Below are positions 1-8,950 of a stretch of DNA of 64,000 bases, in pieces (the stretch's first letter is position 1; every line of letters starts with the position of its first letter). The DNA is from Naasia lichenicola. GTDB taxonomy: Bacteria; Actinomycetota; Actinomycetes; Actinomycetales; Microbacteriaceae. The translations under genes and the position numbers were made by a program. The stretch covers positions 496,001 through 560,000 of the forward strand of contig NZ_SSSM01000003.1 in assembly GCF_004801885.1 (NCBI RefSeq), in the 5' to 3' direction. The notes under the pieces are model-generated. The model worked only from the letters and a program-made list of their open reading frames with translations. It made no database searches and had not been told where the DNA came from.

Positions 1-529
1 CCTGACTCCGTCCGAGCGCATCGCATTCGTGCTGCACGACATGTTCGCCGTGCCGTTCGAGGAGATCGCGGTTCTGCTCGAGCGCAGTCCCGCCGCCGTC
101 CGACAGCTCGCGAGCCGTGCTCGCCGTCGCGTGCACGGTGGAGCTCCCGCCGCCGATCCGGATCTCGGCCGCCAGCGGGAAGCGGTCGACGCGTTCTTCC
201 GCGCCGCCCGTGCGGGAGACTTCCGCGCTGTGCTTCAGATCCTCCATCCCGACGTCGTGCTCCGATCCGACGGCGGCGCGAGCCGGACTGCGATGACGAT
301 GACCATCCGAGGCGGTTCCACAGTGGCGTCGCAGGCACTCATGTTCGGCCCGTTGTCGCCATTCGCGACGCCCGCTCTGGTCAACGGCGCAGCAGGCGTC
401 GTGGTCGCCCGCGACGGCCGGCCGCTCTCGATCATGGCGTTCGGGGTCTCAGGCGGGCGGATCGGCACCATCGACGTGCTGGCCGATCCGGACCGCCTGG
501 CGGATGTGCTTCGCGAGTGGCCGGGTTGA
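1..529 (+). CDS. SigJ-like ECF sigma factor, C-terminal part (start outside window)
   Basis: The frame is open from base 2, so the 5' end lies before the window. The first visible residues form sigma-70 region 4 (helix-turn-helix around FEEIAVLLERS...AAVRQLASRAR), which contacts the -35 element. About 110 residues of SnoaL-like fold follow (AVDAFFRAARAGDFRAVL, then a beta-rich part). A sigma factor carrying a C-terminal SnoaL domain is the SigJ/ECF41-type architecture, in which the extra domain controls promoter binding in place of a separate anti-sigma factor (family knowledge). Region 2 is not in the window. The target promoters cannot be told from what is visible. Confidence 0.8.
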   Translation, partial: LTPSERIAFVLHDMFAVPFEEIAVLLERSPAAVRQLASRARRRVHGGAPAADPDLGRQREAVDAFFRAARAGDFRAVLQILHPDVVLRSDGGASRTAMTMTIRGGSTVASQALMFGPLSPFATPALVNGAAGVVVARDGRPLSIMAFGVSGGRIGTIDVLADPDRLADVLREWPG

Positions 530-555
530 ACGCCGACTCCTCCACGGGCCGCCGC

Positions 556-888
556 TCACTTCTTGGGGTCGTTGCCCCAGTTCATCAGCGAGTAGCGCCA
601 CCGGGTCTCGGTGATGTCACCCGACGGGCGCTGGGCCGAGTGCCGCGAGACGTATCCGCTGACCTTCTTCATGTGCGCGTAGTCGTCATCGGTGAGATCC
701 GCGACCTTCTTGCCGAGGATGCTGATGATGTGCCGGCCCGATGCGTGACCGACGGACTCGCCGCCGTCCTTCTGGCCGACCTCCTTGGACTCGTCCGTGT
801 CGAGCCACTTCTCGAGTGCCGACGCGGTCATGTTGACCGCCTCGTGGAAGTCGGCGCGGATGCTCTTCTGCTCGTCGCTCTCGGTCAT
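556..888 (-). CDS. DUF3140 family protein
   Basis: A 110-residue small, charged protein that I recognise as DUF3140 from its conserved core: VNMTASALEKWLDT, GQKDGGESVGHASGR, DDYAHMKKVSGYVSRH and the C-terminal WRYSLMNWGNDPKK. Proteins of this family accompany DNA-binding or stress genes in actinobacteria, but no reaction is known. I start at MTESDEQKS rather than an in-frame ATG five codons upstream, because family members begin there. It stands alone, convergent with the sigma factor gene. No signal peptide or membrane segment is visible. Confidence 0.75.
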   Translation of the reverse strand: MTESDEQKSIRADFHEAVNMTASALEKWLDTDESKEVGQKDGGESVGHASGRHIISILGKKVADLTDDDYAHMKKVSGYVSRHSAQRPSGDITETRWRYSLMNWGNDPKK

Positions 889-1002
889 CCGACCATTCTG
901 CAATCGCTCGAACCAGGCGGAAAGCGGTTCGCGGGCACTCTGCAGTAACGACAGATCCTCAGCACCTCGCGCTTCAACCGCCGACGCTGAAGATCGGTCC
1001 GC

Positions 1003-1434
1003 TCACTCGACGCGGGTGGCGACCCTCTCGCACAGGGTGACCCACTCCCCCTCTGGCCGGTGCTCCCAGTGGTGGGTCTGCTGATGGCCATGGGCGCTGA
1101 AGGTCACGGTGGCGCGCTCGTTCTCGCCGGTGAAGGTCCAGGTCAGCCCGTCCTTCGCCAGGGAGTACTGGTGGGCGAACCCGTGGTTCTCGACGCTCCA
1201 GGAGAAGTAGCCGCCGCGGTCGGGATCCCAGCCGAGAAAGCTCATGGTGTGGAAGGGGCCGTTGGCGCGCTCATCCTGCAGCACGAAGAACTCGCCGACG
1301 TGCCAGCGTGCGGAGTGGATGCTCTTCCAGGGCGAGGCGGTGCCGTCGGGAGCGTAGGAGGTACCCTCCGCATGCCATTCACCGAGGAACGGCGCCAGTG
1401 CGCGGTGGTGTTCGAAGACCTCGTCGTCTGTCAT
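1003..1434 (-). CDS. DUF1579-like / lipocalin-type small protein
   Basis: A 143-residue soluble protein, predicted beta-rich, with many Trp and Gly residues (FLGEWHAEGTSY near the N-terminus, then SFLGWDPDRGGYFSW and LTWTFTGENERATVTF). This is the pattern of DUF1579 or heme/lipid-binding beta-barrel proteins that begin with a 'fLGeWxGeG' motif. The start chosen is MTDDEVFEHH. The much longer open frame upstream overlaps the neighbouring VOC gene on the other strand and looks like GC-driven read-through. Ligand and role are unknown. Confidence 0.6.
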   Translation of the reverse strand: MTDDEVFEHHRALAPFLGEWHAEGTSYAPDGTASPWKSIHSARWHVGEFFVLQDERANGPFHTMSFLGWDPDRGGYFSWSVENHGFAHQYSLAKDGLTWTFTGENERATVTFSAHGHQQTHHWEHRPEGEWVTLCERVATRVE

Positions 1435-1521
1435 GGACAGATCGTGCGCCCGCAACCTGAAGCCCAGGCGAACGTCGCGGCCGCCCAAGGGCGATTCCTT
1501 CTCTGCCGCTAAAGTGCGGGG

Positions 1522-1875
1522 ATGAAGGTCACAGGGGTCACCGTGAGCATCGGTGTGCAGGATCTGAAAGAGGCGGTCGAGTGGTACCGCCGGGCGCTCG
1601 CGATCGAGGATCCCGCGATCGAGCCCGCCCCCGGAGTGGTCGAGCTGGACCTGGGCGGCGGAAGCTGGCTGCAGTTCATCGCGGTCCCCGCCCTGCCGGA
1701 AGAGGGCCGGGTCACGCCCTACTTCACAATCGAGGACGTGGCCGGCGAGCACGGGCGGATGAGCGCGCTCGGCTTGACGGTCACCCCATTGACCGAGGTC
1801 GAGGGCGTCGTGGCGTACTTCGACCTGACCGACCTGCACGGGACGCAGATCGGCTTCGTCACCGTCTTCGACTGA
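1522..1875 (+). CDS. VOC (glyoxalase/bleomycin-resistance fold) family protein
   Basis: A 117-residue single VOC module: MKVTGVTVSIGVQDLKEAVEWYRRAL gives the first beta-alpha-beta unit, and the C-terminal YFDLTDLHGTQIGFV gives the second half with the usual D-x-x-G-x-x-I/G ending. Such proteins bind a metal in a paired beta-alpha-beta-beta-beta fold and act as lyases, dioxygenases or antibiotic-binding proteins. Metal-ligand residues are not clearly conserved here, so a binding or unknown role is as likely as catalysis. It is divergent from the DUF1579-like gene, with starts about 90 bp apart. Confidence 0.75.
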   Translation: MKVTGVTVSIGVQDLKEAVEWYRRALAIEDPAIEPAPGVVELDLGGGSWLQFIAVPALPEEGRVTPYFTIEDVAGEHGRMSALGLTVTPLTEVEGVVAYFDLTDLHGTQIGFVTVFD

Positions 1876-1941
1876 GCCGGTCGAAACACGGTTGGCGGCT
1901 TCGCGCCTCGCGCTGCAGACACTTCAGCGACCCGCCGATGT

Positions 1942-1976
1942 TTGCATTTGTGTAACTTTGCGGTGGATGCAAGAAT
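1942..1976 (+). promoter_or_regulatory. Candidate promoter with overlapping dyad before the MFS exporter
   Basis: A plausible -35 (TTGTGT) and -10 (AAGAAT) are 17 bp apart in the otherwise empty stretch before the exporter. The -35 lies just inside an inverted pair TTGCAT ... ATGCAA whose right arm overlaps the -10. This is the layout expected when a repressor controls an efflux gene, but no regulator gene is adjacent. About 190 bp of leader would follow. The call rests on sequence appearance only. Confidence 0.3.
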
Positions 1977-2168
1977 AGCCGAGCGATCGACTAGTCCGTT
2001 GGAACGGGACGTCCATCGCGGATCTTCAGTCGACCGCATCAACGCGCGGCTGGAGAGGACCTCCGCCCCGTGCGCACCCGTGCGCGCCGCGGCGAAGGAA
2101 TGGATCGCCATCGGCCGCCGATCCTCGCATCAGGACGCGAGCCGCGCTCGCATGACAGAAGGACTGCG

Positions 2169-3656
2169 ATGACCGAAGCAATCGCCGAGAAGGCGCTCCA
2201 CACGGAGCCCGTCGGGCACTCCAACGGACGGCCACGTGCCAACAGCACGCTGATCATCATCTATCTGGCGCTCGGAGGCCTGTCCTTCGCCGTGCTCCAG
2301 TCCCTTGTCGCTCCGGCGCTGGCGACCATCGGGAACGACCTCGACGCCTCGACCACCGACGCCAGCTGGATCCTCACCGCATACCTGCTGTCCGCCTCGG
2401 TGCTGACCCCGATCCTCGGCCGACTCGGCGACATGGTCGGCAAGCGGCGGATCCTGATCGTCGTGCTGTCCCTGCTGCTCGTCGGCACGGTGCTCGCCGC
2501 CCTTGCACCCAATCTCGGCGTGCTGATCATCGCCCGAGCCCTGCAGGGCGCCGCCGGCGCGGTGATGCCACTGTCCATCGGCATCGTCCGCGACGAGCTG
2601 CCGCGCGAGCGGGTCAGCGTGACCATCGGCCTCCTCTCGGCCATCTTCGGCATCGGCGCCGGCGTCGGCATCGTCGCGGCCGGTCCGATCGTCGAGAGCC
2701 TCAGCTGGCACTGGCTGTTCTGGCTTCCGCTGGTCCTCATCGTCATCGCCCTGATCGGCGTGATCTTCGGGATGCCGGAGTCCCCGGTCCGCAAGCCCGG
2801 CCACCTCGACTTCCTCGGCACCGGCATCCTCAGCATCTCCCTCGTTGCACTCCTGCTCGCGGTCAGCGAGGGCGAGACCTGGGGCTGGGGATCCTTCGCG
2901 ACCATCGGACTGCTCGCGCTCGCCGCCGTCGGCCTCGCCGTCTTCGTCATGGTGGAGCTGCGGGTCAAGGAGCCGCTGATCGACATGCGCCTGTTCCGCA
3001 TCCGCGGCGTCTGGACCGCTCATGTCGTGGCGCTGGTGTTCGGATTCGCGATGTTCGGCACGTTCGTGCTCGTCCCGACGCTGCTGCAGCTGCCCACCCA
3101 GCTCGGCTACGGCTTCGGCTTCGATGTCTCGAAGGCCGGCCTCTTCCTGCTGCCGACCGTGCTCGCCATGATCGTCCTCGGACCGGTGACGGGCATCGTC
3201 GTCCGCCGGGTCGGCCCCAAGCCGCCCATGCTGATCGGCGGAATCGCCGTCACCGCCGCGTTCATCATCCCGGCGATCGGACACGGGGAGATCTGGCAGG
3301 TCGTGCTGTCCGGCATCCTCACCGGCGCGGGCATCGGCCTCGCCCTGGCCTCGACGTCGAATGCGATCATCGAGAGCGTGCCGGCCACGCAGACCGGCGA
3401 GGCGATCAGCGCCAACACCATCGCGCGGAGCATCGGCAGCAGCGTCGGCACCGCCGTGATCGCCGCCCTGATCACCTCGCACAGCACCCCGCAGGGCCTG
3501 CCGCTGGATGACGCGTTCACCATCGGCTTCTGGGTCTGCGCGGGCGTCGGCGTACTGGCCATCCTGGGCGCGATCGTGGGCCCGTCGCTCAGCAAGAGGC
3601 GCGAGCAGGCGCGCCTGCTCGGCATCGAGGACGACACCCTGGCGGCCGCGCACTGA
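2169..3656 (+). CDS. MFS drug exporter, 14-TM EmrB/QacA (DHA2) type
   Basis: A 495-residue multi-pass inner-membrane protein. The first helix starts near residue 22 (LIIIYLALGGLSFAVLQSL). Motif A of the major facilitator family is present (GRLGDMVGKRRIL) and motif C-like glycines follow (GIGAGVGIVAAGPIVE). Length and helix count fit the 14-TM proton antiporters that export drugs or lipophilic cations. The start MTEAIAEK has an AGAAGGA ribosome-binding site. An upstream in-frame start would give an unlikely Arg-rich extension. It ends 41 bp before a strong bidirectional hairpin. Substrate cannot be predicted. Confidence 0.88.
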   Translation: MTEAIAEKALHTEPVGHSNGRPRANSTLIIIYLALGGLSFAVLQSLVAPALATIGNDLDASTTDASWILTAYLLSASVLTPILGRLGDMVGKRRILIVVLSLLLVGTVLAALAPNLGVLIIARALQGAAGAVMPLSIGIVRDELPRERVSVTIGLLSAIFGIGAGVGIVAAGPIVESLSWHWLFWLPLVLIVIALIGVIFGMPESPVRKPGHLDFLGTGILSISLVALLLAVSEGETWGWGSFATIGLLALAAVGLAVFVMVELRVKEPLIDMRLFRIRGVWTAHVVALVFGFAMFGTFVLVPTLLQLPTQLGYGFGFDVSKAGLFLLPTVLAMIVLGPVTGIVVRRVGPKPPMLIGGIAVTAAFIIPAIGHGEIWQVVLSGILTGAGIGLALASTSNAIIESVPATQTGEAISANTIARSIGSSVGTAVIAALITSHSTPQGLPLDDAFTIGFWVCAGVGVLAILGAIVGPSLSKRREQARLLGIEDDTLAAAH

Positions 3657-3697
3657 CCCAGCACTGATCACACACCGGCCCAGTGGTCGGACGCGGG

Positions 3698-3732
3698 AAA
3701 GCCCGGAAGTCGTGGAGGACTTCCGGGCTTTC
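3698..3732. terminator. Bidirectional rho-independent terminator (repeated hairpin, copy 1)
   Basis: A perfect 14-bp stem (AAAGCCCGGAAGTC pairs with GACTTCCGGGCTTT) plus a 6-nt loop sits between the convergent MFS and DedA genes, with A/T runs at both ends. The identical sequence recurs next to tRNA-Lys at 15600-15634. Confidence 0.8.
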
Positions 3733-3752
3733 CTGCGCCTCGCGGCAGCCGG

Positions 3753-4388
3753 TCAGCTGGTGGAGCGCTTGCGCCTCTGCCGCAACAGGTTGATGGCCAG
3801 CGAGCCGACGGACAGCACGACGATGCCGATGAGGATGATGTCGATGTAGCTCGACACGAAGTCCGCAACTCCCGGTATCTGGCCGAGGAAGTATCCGGCC
3901 ACGATGATCAGCAGCGTCCAGGCGGCTCCGCCGACGATGTTGTAGATGAGGAAGCGGCGGTAGTGCATCCGGGCGGCGCCTGCTGCCACGGGCGCGATCG
4001 TGCGCACCACGGGGACGAACCGGGCGATGGTCACGGTGCGCGCGCCGTACTTCGCGAAGAAGGCGTTGGTCCGCTCGAGGCTCGCCTTGCTGATGAGCCC
4101 GGCCTGCTTCCGCTCGAAGACTGCCGGGCCGGCTCGATGGCCGATGAGGTACCCGAGCTGATCGCCGAGGACGGCCGAGACGATGACCGCGCCGATCACC
4201 ACGGGCAGCGGCACATCCAGCACGCCGGAGAAGGTGAGCACCCCGGTGAAGAAGAGCAGGGTGTCCCCGGGCAGCACGAAACCGATCAGCAGACCCGTCT
4301 CGACGAAGATGATGGCGCAGACCACGAGCAGTCCCCACGGGCCACTGGATTCGATGATGCTCTGCGGATCGAGAATGCCTCGGATCAT
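3753..4388 (-). CDS. DedA family membrane protein
   Basis: A 211-residue protein with about five hydrophobic segments and the DedA signature elements: FVLPGDTLLFFTGVL, a Gly-rich GAVIVSAVLGDQLGYLIGH, and ARFVPVVRTIAPVAAGAARM carrying the conserved arginines. DedA/SNARE-associated proteins act in the cytoplasmic membrane as lipid scramblases or flippases and affect membrane potential (family knowledge). Its start codon overlaps the stop of the COG4705 gene upstream (ATGA), so the two are probably co-translated. It ends before the shared hairpin terminator. Confidence 0.85.
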   Translation of the reverse strand: MIRGILDPQSIIESSGPWGLLVVCAIIFVETGLLIGFVLPGDTLLFFTGVLTFSGVLDVPLPVVIGAVIVSAVLGDQLGYLIGHRAGPAVFERKQAGLISKASLERTNAFFAKYGARTVTIARFVPVVRTIAPVAAGAARMHYRRFLIYNIVGGAAWTLLIIVAGYFLGQIPGVADFVSSYIDIILIGIVVLSVGSLAINLLRQRRKRSTS

Positions 4389-5191
4389 CAGGCTGCTCCT
4401 GGAAGGTCTGTGGTGGTCATCTGGGTCGTTTCGCGCCGCGCGCTGACGACGGCGACGAGGACGACGGTGATCGCCGCAGCGATGAGGGCGACGGCTCCCG
4501 AGCCGACGCCGAGGCCGCCGCGGCCGTGATCGACGCCGATCCAGTCCGCGAACGAGGCACCGAGTGGGCGGGTGACGATGTACGACGCCCAGAACGCTGC
4601 GACGGCGCCGAGCAGTCGCAGCCGGTGCGCGACGCCGGGCAGGGCGATGACGACGGCGAACAGCACGCCCGATCCCAGGTACCCGAGCTGGAGGCTGTGC
4701 GCCGTCCAGTCGCCGAGCGCCGTGCCCAGCGCGAAGGCGGCGATGACCGTCGCCCAGTAGAACAGCTCACGGCGGCGGGAGGTGATCGAGTGGATCGAGA
4801 TGGTGCCCTCCACCCGCTTCCAGGCGGTGAGGATCGCCCCGACCAGGACGGCGAAGAACGCGGTGGATGCGAAATACGGGACTCCTGCGACGACATGCGC
4901 GACATCGGCGATCATCGTCCCGAAGATTCCCACCATCGCCACCACCAGCCAGTACTTCCACGCCACATATCGAGGGGCGCGCAGCTGCAGGACCAGGGCT
5001 GCCGCGAAGAGGGCCGCGGTGATGAGGACCACGAGAACCGGCTCGAAGCTGACGACGAGGTAGTCGGATGCCGCCTCGCCCATGCCCGTGGTGAGCACCT
5101 TGATCACCCAGAACAGCGCCGTGATCTGAGTGACCTTGCTGAGGAGGTCCGACCGGAGCGTGGACTCGCCGGATGAGGTGGACGCAGGCAT
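4388..5191 (-). CDS. COG4705-type multi-pass membrane protein
   Basis: A 267-residue integral membrane protein with eight or more hydrophobic stretches and an internal repeat: LSKVTQITALFWVIKVLTT near the start resembles RREL-FYWATVIAAFALGTA in the middle, each followed by GDWTAHSLQLGYLGSG-type loops. This repeat is typical of the COG4705 'membrane-anchored' family, of unknown transport function. I start at MPASTSSGES. The frame is open for another 80 codons upstream but those run through the divergent promoter region. It is coupled to DedA by a 4-bp overlap. Confidence 0.75.
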   Translation of the reverse strand: MPASTSSGESTLRSDLLSKVTQITALFWVIKVLTTGMGEAASDYLVVSFEPVLVVLITAALFAAALVLQLRAPRYVAWKYWLVVAMVGIFGTMIADVAHVVAGVPYFASTAFFAVLVGAILTAWKRVEGTISIHSITSRRRELFYWATVIAAFALGTALGDWTAHSLQLGYLGSGVLFAVVIALPGVAHRLRLLGAVAAFWASYIVTRPLGASFADWIGVDHGRGGLGVGSGAVALIAAAITVVLVAVVSARRETTQMTTTDLPGAA

Positions 5192-5405
5192 CGGTCCCAG
5201 TGTGCCCGCCCCCGGCTGACGAACGGCCGCAGGGCGCGCTTCGAACCTGGCAGGGCTGGAGGGGCGCGTCATGCAAAGAGACCGGCTTCTTGTCTGGCTC
5301 CTAGCCTCTTGAACGGATCCTGTCGGCTTCGGCCGCGAGTCTTGCCCGGAAGGTCTGTGACCTCGAAGGCGAGCCGGCGGACGGAGTGACGAGGAGACGA
5401 GCTGC

Positions 5406-5795
5406 ATGCAGACGGACCAGAGGGAGCGCACCACCGCGGCGCGCCATCGCGAGGCGACGGGCTACGAGCCGCAGGCGGCGGCGTCCGGATGGTGGCGAAC
5501 CCTGCGCAGCGGGATCTCCGTCGCCGTCGCCGGCAGCGCCCTGGCCTTCGGGCTGTATCTCGGGATGACGGGGCCGCTCGTCTCTCCCGTCGCCTCCACC
5601 GCTGTCGACGCGTCAGCCCCCGTCGCGGGCGCAGCGGGCGGCGCGGCCGCCGACGCAGCGATTCCCGAGGCCGCCGATCAGGCGACGACGGATGGGTCGG
5701 CAACGACTCAGGCACCCGGACGCGATGACGACGACGGACGGATGCAGCTCGCCGACGATCGAGGCGACCGCCATCACGGCGGTGGCGGACGGTGA
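5406..5795 (+). CDS. Small anchored protein, partner of the ferric-reductase-like gene
   Basis: 129 residues: a charged N-terminus, one hydrophobic segment (about residues 37-60, SVAVAGSALAFGLYLGMTG), then an Ala/Pro-rich linker and an acidic and histidine-rich tail (DDDDGRMQLADDRGDRHHGGGGR). The layout suggests a membrane-anchored extracytoplasmic tail that may bind metal or cofactor. It overlaps the following flavoprotein gene by 4 bp and so is very likely its functional partner. I do not recognise the family. Confidence 0.6.
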   Translation: MQTDQRERTTAARHREATGYEPQAAASGWWRTLRSGISVAVAGSALAFGLYLGMTGPLVSPVASTAVDASAPVAGAAGGAAADAAIPEAADQATTDGSATTQAPGRDDDDGRMQLADDRGDRHHGGGGR

Positions 5796-7159
5796 GCGCC
5801 TTCGACGGTCGCAGCGCAGTGCGCGACGGACGATCCGCCGCCGCGTCGGCACGGCCCGGACGGCGGATGTCGCCCGGCGCCCTGCTGACGCTGATCGGCA
5901 CGGGGGCCGCCACCGCCGCGGCGCTGGGCTTCATCGGCGCTCCGACGCCGATGAGGCTCGACATTCCGCTCATCGCCCACCTCGCGGGCCTGCTCGCCGG
6001 CTACGGCGTCGTCGTCATGGTCGCTCTCATGTCACGGGTTCCGGCGCTCGAGCGCGGCGTCGGCGCGGACCGCATGGCACGGTGGCACGGTTGGGGCGGT
6101 CGCCTGGTGATCGCGCTCATCCTCATCCACGGGATCGCTGCCACGATCGGCTGGATGCAGCTGCGGGGCCTGGACGCCCTGAGCGCGATGGTCGAGGTGA
6201 TCGGCTTGCCGTGGATCGGCGCCGCGACGGTGGCATCAGTGATGCTGCTGGGAATCGGCTACGCCTCGATGCGCGCCGCTCGCCGCAAGCTCGGCTACGA
6301 GAACTGGCATCTGATCCACCTCGCGACCTACGTGGCGATCGGGCTGTCCTTCCCCCACGAGCTCGCCGGCCCGGACCTCGCGGGCATCCCCGTCTTCCAG
6401 GTGTTCTGGAGCCTGCTCTACACCATCAGCTTCGGCCTCCTCCTCCGCTACCGGGTGCTGGAGCCGCTGCTGCAGTTCCTGCGCCACCGCATGCGAGTGG
6501 AACGGGTCGTCACCGAGGCGGACGGGGTCACCAGCATCGTCATCCGGGGTCGCCATCTGCCGGAGCTCCAAGCGGAATCCGGACAGTTCTTCCGATGGCG
6601 CTTCCTGACCCGGACGGGCTGGCGGGCGGCCAACCCGTTCTCCCTGTCAGCGCCGCCCAGCGAGCATCACCTCCGCCTGACCGTGAAAGCGGTCGGCGAG
6701 AGCACCCGCGCCATTCAGACCATGAAGGTAGGCACCCGGGTCTTCGCCGAAGGCCCCTACGGCGCGATGACCGAGCATCGCCGCACCGGCTCGGGAGTGC
6801 TCCTCATCGCCGGCGGGGTGGGCATCACCCCGATGAGGGCCCTGTTCGAGAGCCTCGATATCGACGGCGACCAGCTGACGCTGCTCTATCGCGCTTCGAA
6901 TGAGGCCGAGATCATCTTCCGAGACGAGCTCGAGGAGATCGCGATCCATCGGGGAGCGCACCTCATCTACGTGCTCGGTCCGTCGGCCGATCCGGCGAAC
7001 GCCATGTCGGGCCGCAACCTCGCGGGATGGGTGCCGGACCTGGCCGATCGGGACGTCTACATGTGCGCCTCGCCACGATTCTCGGAAGCCGCTCGTGCTG
7101 GGCTTCGAGAGGCCGGGGTGAGCGCCAGTCGGGTGCATCAGGAGGAGTTCGCGTTCTAG
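5792..7159 (+). CDS. Ferric-reductase-like transmembrane flavoprotein (FNR superfamily)
   Basis: 455 residues. Residues ~25-215 form a ferric reductase-like membrane domain with about six helices and paired histidines suited to heme (MARWHGWGGRLVIALILIHG; then NWHLIHLATYVAIGLSFPHE). Residues ~225-455 are a ferredoxin-NADP+ reductase-type module: the FAD site is near FFRWRF and NPFSLSAPP, and the NAD(P) loop is LLIAGGVGITPM. It should carry electrons from NAD(P)H across the membrane via FAD and heme, as in ferric or sulfoxide reductase systems. The start is GTG, overlapping the upstream gene. No 2Fe-2S domain is present. Confidence 0.82.
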   Translation: MSAFDGRSAVRDGRSAAASARPGRRMSPGALLTLIGTGAATAAALGFIGAPTPMRLDIPLIAHLAGLLAGYGVVVMVALMSRVPALERGVGADRMARWHGWGGRLVIALILIHGIAATIGWMQLRGLDALSAMVEVIGLPWIGAATVASVMLLGIGYASMRAARRKLGYENWHLIHLATYVAIGLSFPHELAGPDLAGIPVFQVFWSLLYTISFGLLLRYRVLEPLLQFLRHRMRVERVVTEADGVTSIVIRGRHLPELQAESGQFFRWRFLTRTGWRAANPFSLSAPPSEHHLRLTVKAVGESTRAIQTMKVGTRVFAEGPYGAMTEHRRTGSGVLLIAGGVGITPMRALFESLDIDGDQLTLLYRASNEAEIIFRDELEEIAIHRGAHLIYVLGPSADPANAMSGRNLAGWVPDLADRDVYMCASPRFSEAARAGLREAGVSASRVHQEEFAF

Positions 7160-7184
7160 CGCGGACATCGAAGACTCCTGGGCT

Positions 7185-7210
7185 CGTGCACCCCGGGACA
7201 TGAATCCGGT
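7185..7210 (-). repeat. Degenerate copy of a tRNA 3' end
   Basis: On the minus strand this reads as a T-arm plus acceptor tail (CCGGA TTCATGT CCCGG GGTGCA). It matches the 3' end of tRNA-Lys at 15634-15661 at 24 of 26 aligned bases with a 2-nt gap, in the same orientation. The rest of the tRNA is missing here. The surrounding 194-bp gap holds no other feature I can support. Confidence 0.4.
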
Positions 7211-7353
7211 CACACGGTCGCGACGTCGATGGGGCGAGCACGTCTCCATTCCAGCCGTTCAGCTGGTCGGCGCACTGCCGTGCGCACTTGGCCGACTCGG
7301 ACGAGCAGGCCGCCGCATCGAGCGGGATGCGGCGGCCCTTGTCGATCGGGCAA

Positions 7354-8928
7354 CTAGCTCGTGAAGCCGATGTCCTCCATGTGCAGGCTCAGGGTGGGAG
7401 TGATGACCGATCCCGTCACGTTCTTGTTCATGAGGTAGTTGATGGTCTCGTAGTGTGTGAACACCAGAGGTGCATCCTCTGAGACGATGCCGCGGATCTG
7501 GGTGTACAGATCCATCCGCGCATCCACGTCATCGCTGGCGGCCGCCTGGTCGATGAGCGCATCCACGTCGGGGTTGGAGTACCCGGTCGTGTTGATCGGG
7601 CCACCGGACTTGATGACCAGAGAGTAGAAGTTGTCCGGATCGATGGTCCGCTCCTGATAGGCGCTCGTCATCTGATAGTTGAGCGAGCTGTAGTCGTCGT
7701 ACCAGGCGGAGACGTCGACCGCGTTGATCGTCATGTCGATGCCGATCGCCTTCAGCTCGTCGCGGATGACCTGTCCGGTCTTCAGCAGCTCCGGATAGTC
7801 CGAGAGGCCCAGGTACTCGACGCTCAGTCCGTCCGGGTATCCGGCCTGGGCGAGCAGGTCCTTCGCCTTGTCGACGTCCGTCTCGGCGCCGAAGATGTTG
7901 CTGTCGTCGTACCAGCTGGATCCGGTCGGGACCTCTTCGAGCCCGTCCTCACCCGTGCCGAGGTAGGCGACGTCCTTGATGTCGTCCCGGCTGATCGCGA
8001 GAGCGACTGCCTGGCGGACCAGCGGGTCGTCGAACGGCGCGACCGTCGTGTTGAGTGCGAGGAAGTCGGGGATTCCGGCTGTCGCGCTCGTGACGTAGGT
8101 GAACCGCGAGTCCTTGCTCAGTGTGCTGACCTGCTGCAGCGGCACGGCATCCGACCAGTCGATCTCGCCGGCGGACAGGGCGTCGATGCGGCTCTGGTCG
8201 TTGGCGAGGAAGCTGAACGTGATGGTGTCGAGGTGCGGCTTGTCGGCCTTGAAGTAGTCCGGGTTCTTCTTGACGGTGATGTGGTCGCCCTGCACCCATT
8301 CGACGAAGATGAACGGTCCCGTGCCGACCGGCTCGCGGGCGGGGTCAGTGCTCTCGATCGCCTTCTGGTTCACGATCTCGCCGTTCGTGGCGAGGTTGGT
8401 GAGGAACGGACCGAAGGGCGCCTTGAGGTGGAACACGACGGTGGTGTCGTCGACGGCCTCGACCGAGTCGATCTGCTCGTACAGGCCGGCGTACGCGCTG
8501 GCCGTATCGGGGTTGAGGATGCGGTCGAACGTGTAGACCACATCGGCGGAGGTGAACTTCTCGCCGTTGTGGAAGGTCGCGTTGTCGACGAGCGTGAACG
8601 TCCACGTGGTCGGATCGGTCTGCTCCCACTTCGTCGCCAGGTCGGGCACGAACTCGCCCGACTCGTCGAGGTCGATGAGCTTGGAGAAGATGCCCTCGTA
8701 CACCTGCGCGCCGGTGTAGATGGAGGAGGTGGCCGGATCGAGCACGTCCGGCTCGCCGCTCAGTGCGGCGCGCAGGTCGCCGCCGTCCACGATGGCGCCG
8801 CTTCCTGAACCGGTGCTGGAGGTGCCCGACGAGCTGCAGCCGGACAGGAGGAGCGCGGCGGCGAGAGCCGCGGCGCCGAGCGGTATTCCGAGCCGGGCCA
8901 GCCGGCGTGATCGGTGCTGTGTGTGCAT
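7354..8928 (-). CDS. ABC transporter solute-binding lipoprotein, family 5 (peptide type)
   Basis: 524 residues. An N-terminal lipoprotein signal (Arg-rich n-region, then ALAAALLLSGC with the lipidated Cys at residue 31) is followed by a Ser/Gly linker and the SBP_bac_5 body (SGEPDVLDPATSS, WTFTLVDNATFHNGEKFT, and RQAVALAISRDDI are typical family landmarks). It captures a peptide or similar ligand outside the membrane and delivers it to the permeases encoded upstream in the same operon. I start at the first ATG directly before the signal peptide. It is the last gene of the operon. Confidence 0.9.
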   Translation of the reverse strand: MHTQHRSRRLARLGIPLGAAALAAALLLSGCSSSGTSSTGSGSGAIVDGGDLRAALSGEPDVLDPATSSIYTGAQVYEGIFSKLIDLDESGEFVPDLATKWEQTDPTTWTFTLVDNATFHNGEKFTSADVVYTFDRILNPDTASAYAGLYEQIDSVEAVDDTTVVFHLKAPFGPFLTNLATNGEIVNQKAIESTDPAREPVGTGPFIFVEWVQGDHITVKKNPDYFKADKPHLDTITFSFLANDQSRIDALSAGEIDWSDAVPLQQVSTLSKDSRFTYVTSATAGIPDFLALNTTVAPFDDPLVRQAVALAISRDDIKDVAYLGTGEDGLEEVPTGSSWYDDSNIFGAETDVDKAKDLLAQAGYPDGLSVEYLGLSDYPELLKTGQVIRDELKAIGIDMTINAVDVSAWYDDYSSLNYQMTSAYQERTIDPDNFYSLVIKSGGPINTTGYSNPDVDALIDQAAASDDVDARMDLYTQIRGIVSEDAPLVFTHYETINYLMNKNVTGSVITPTLSLHMEDIGFTS

Positions 8929-8950
8929 GTGAGTGCTTTCTTGGTGGGGT

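Noticed and set aside
2130-3671. 513-codon open frame antisense to the MFS exporter
   Set aside because: His/Asp/Arg-rich, no domain or ribosome-binding site; a GC-codon shadow of the real gene.
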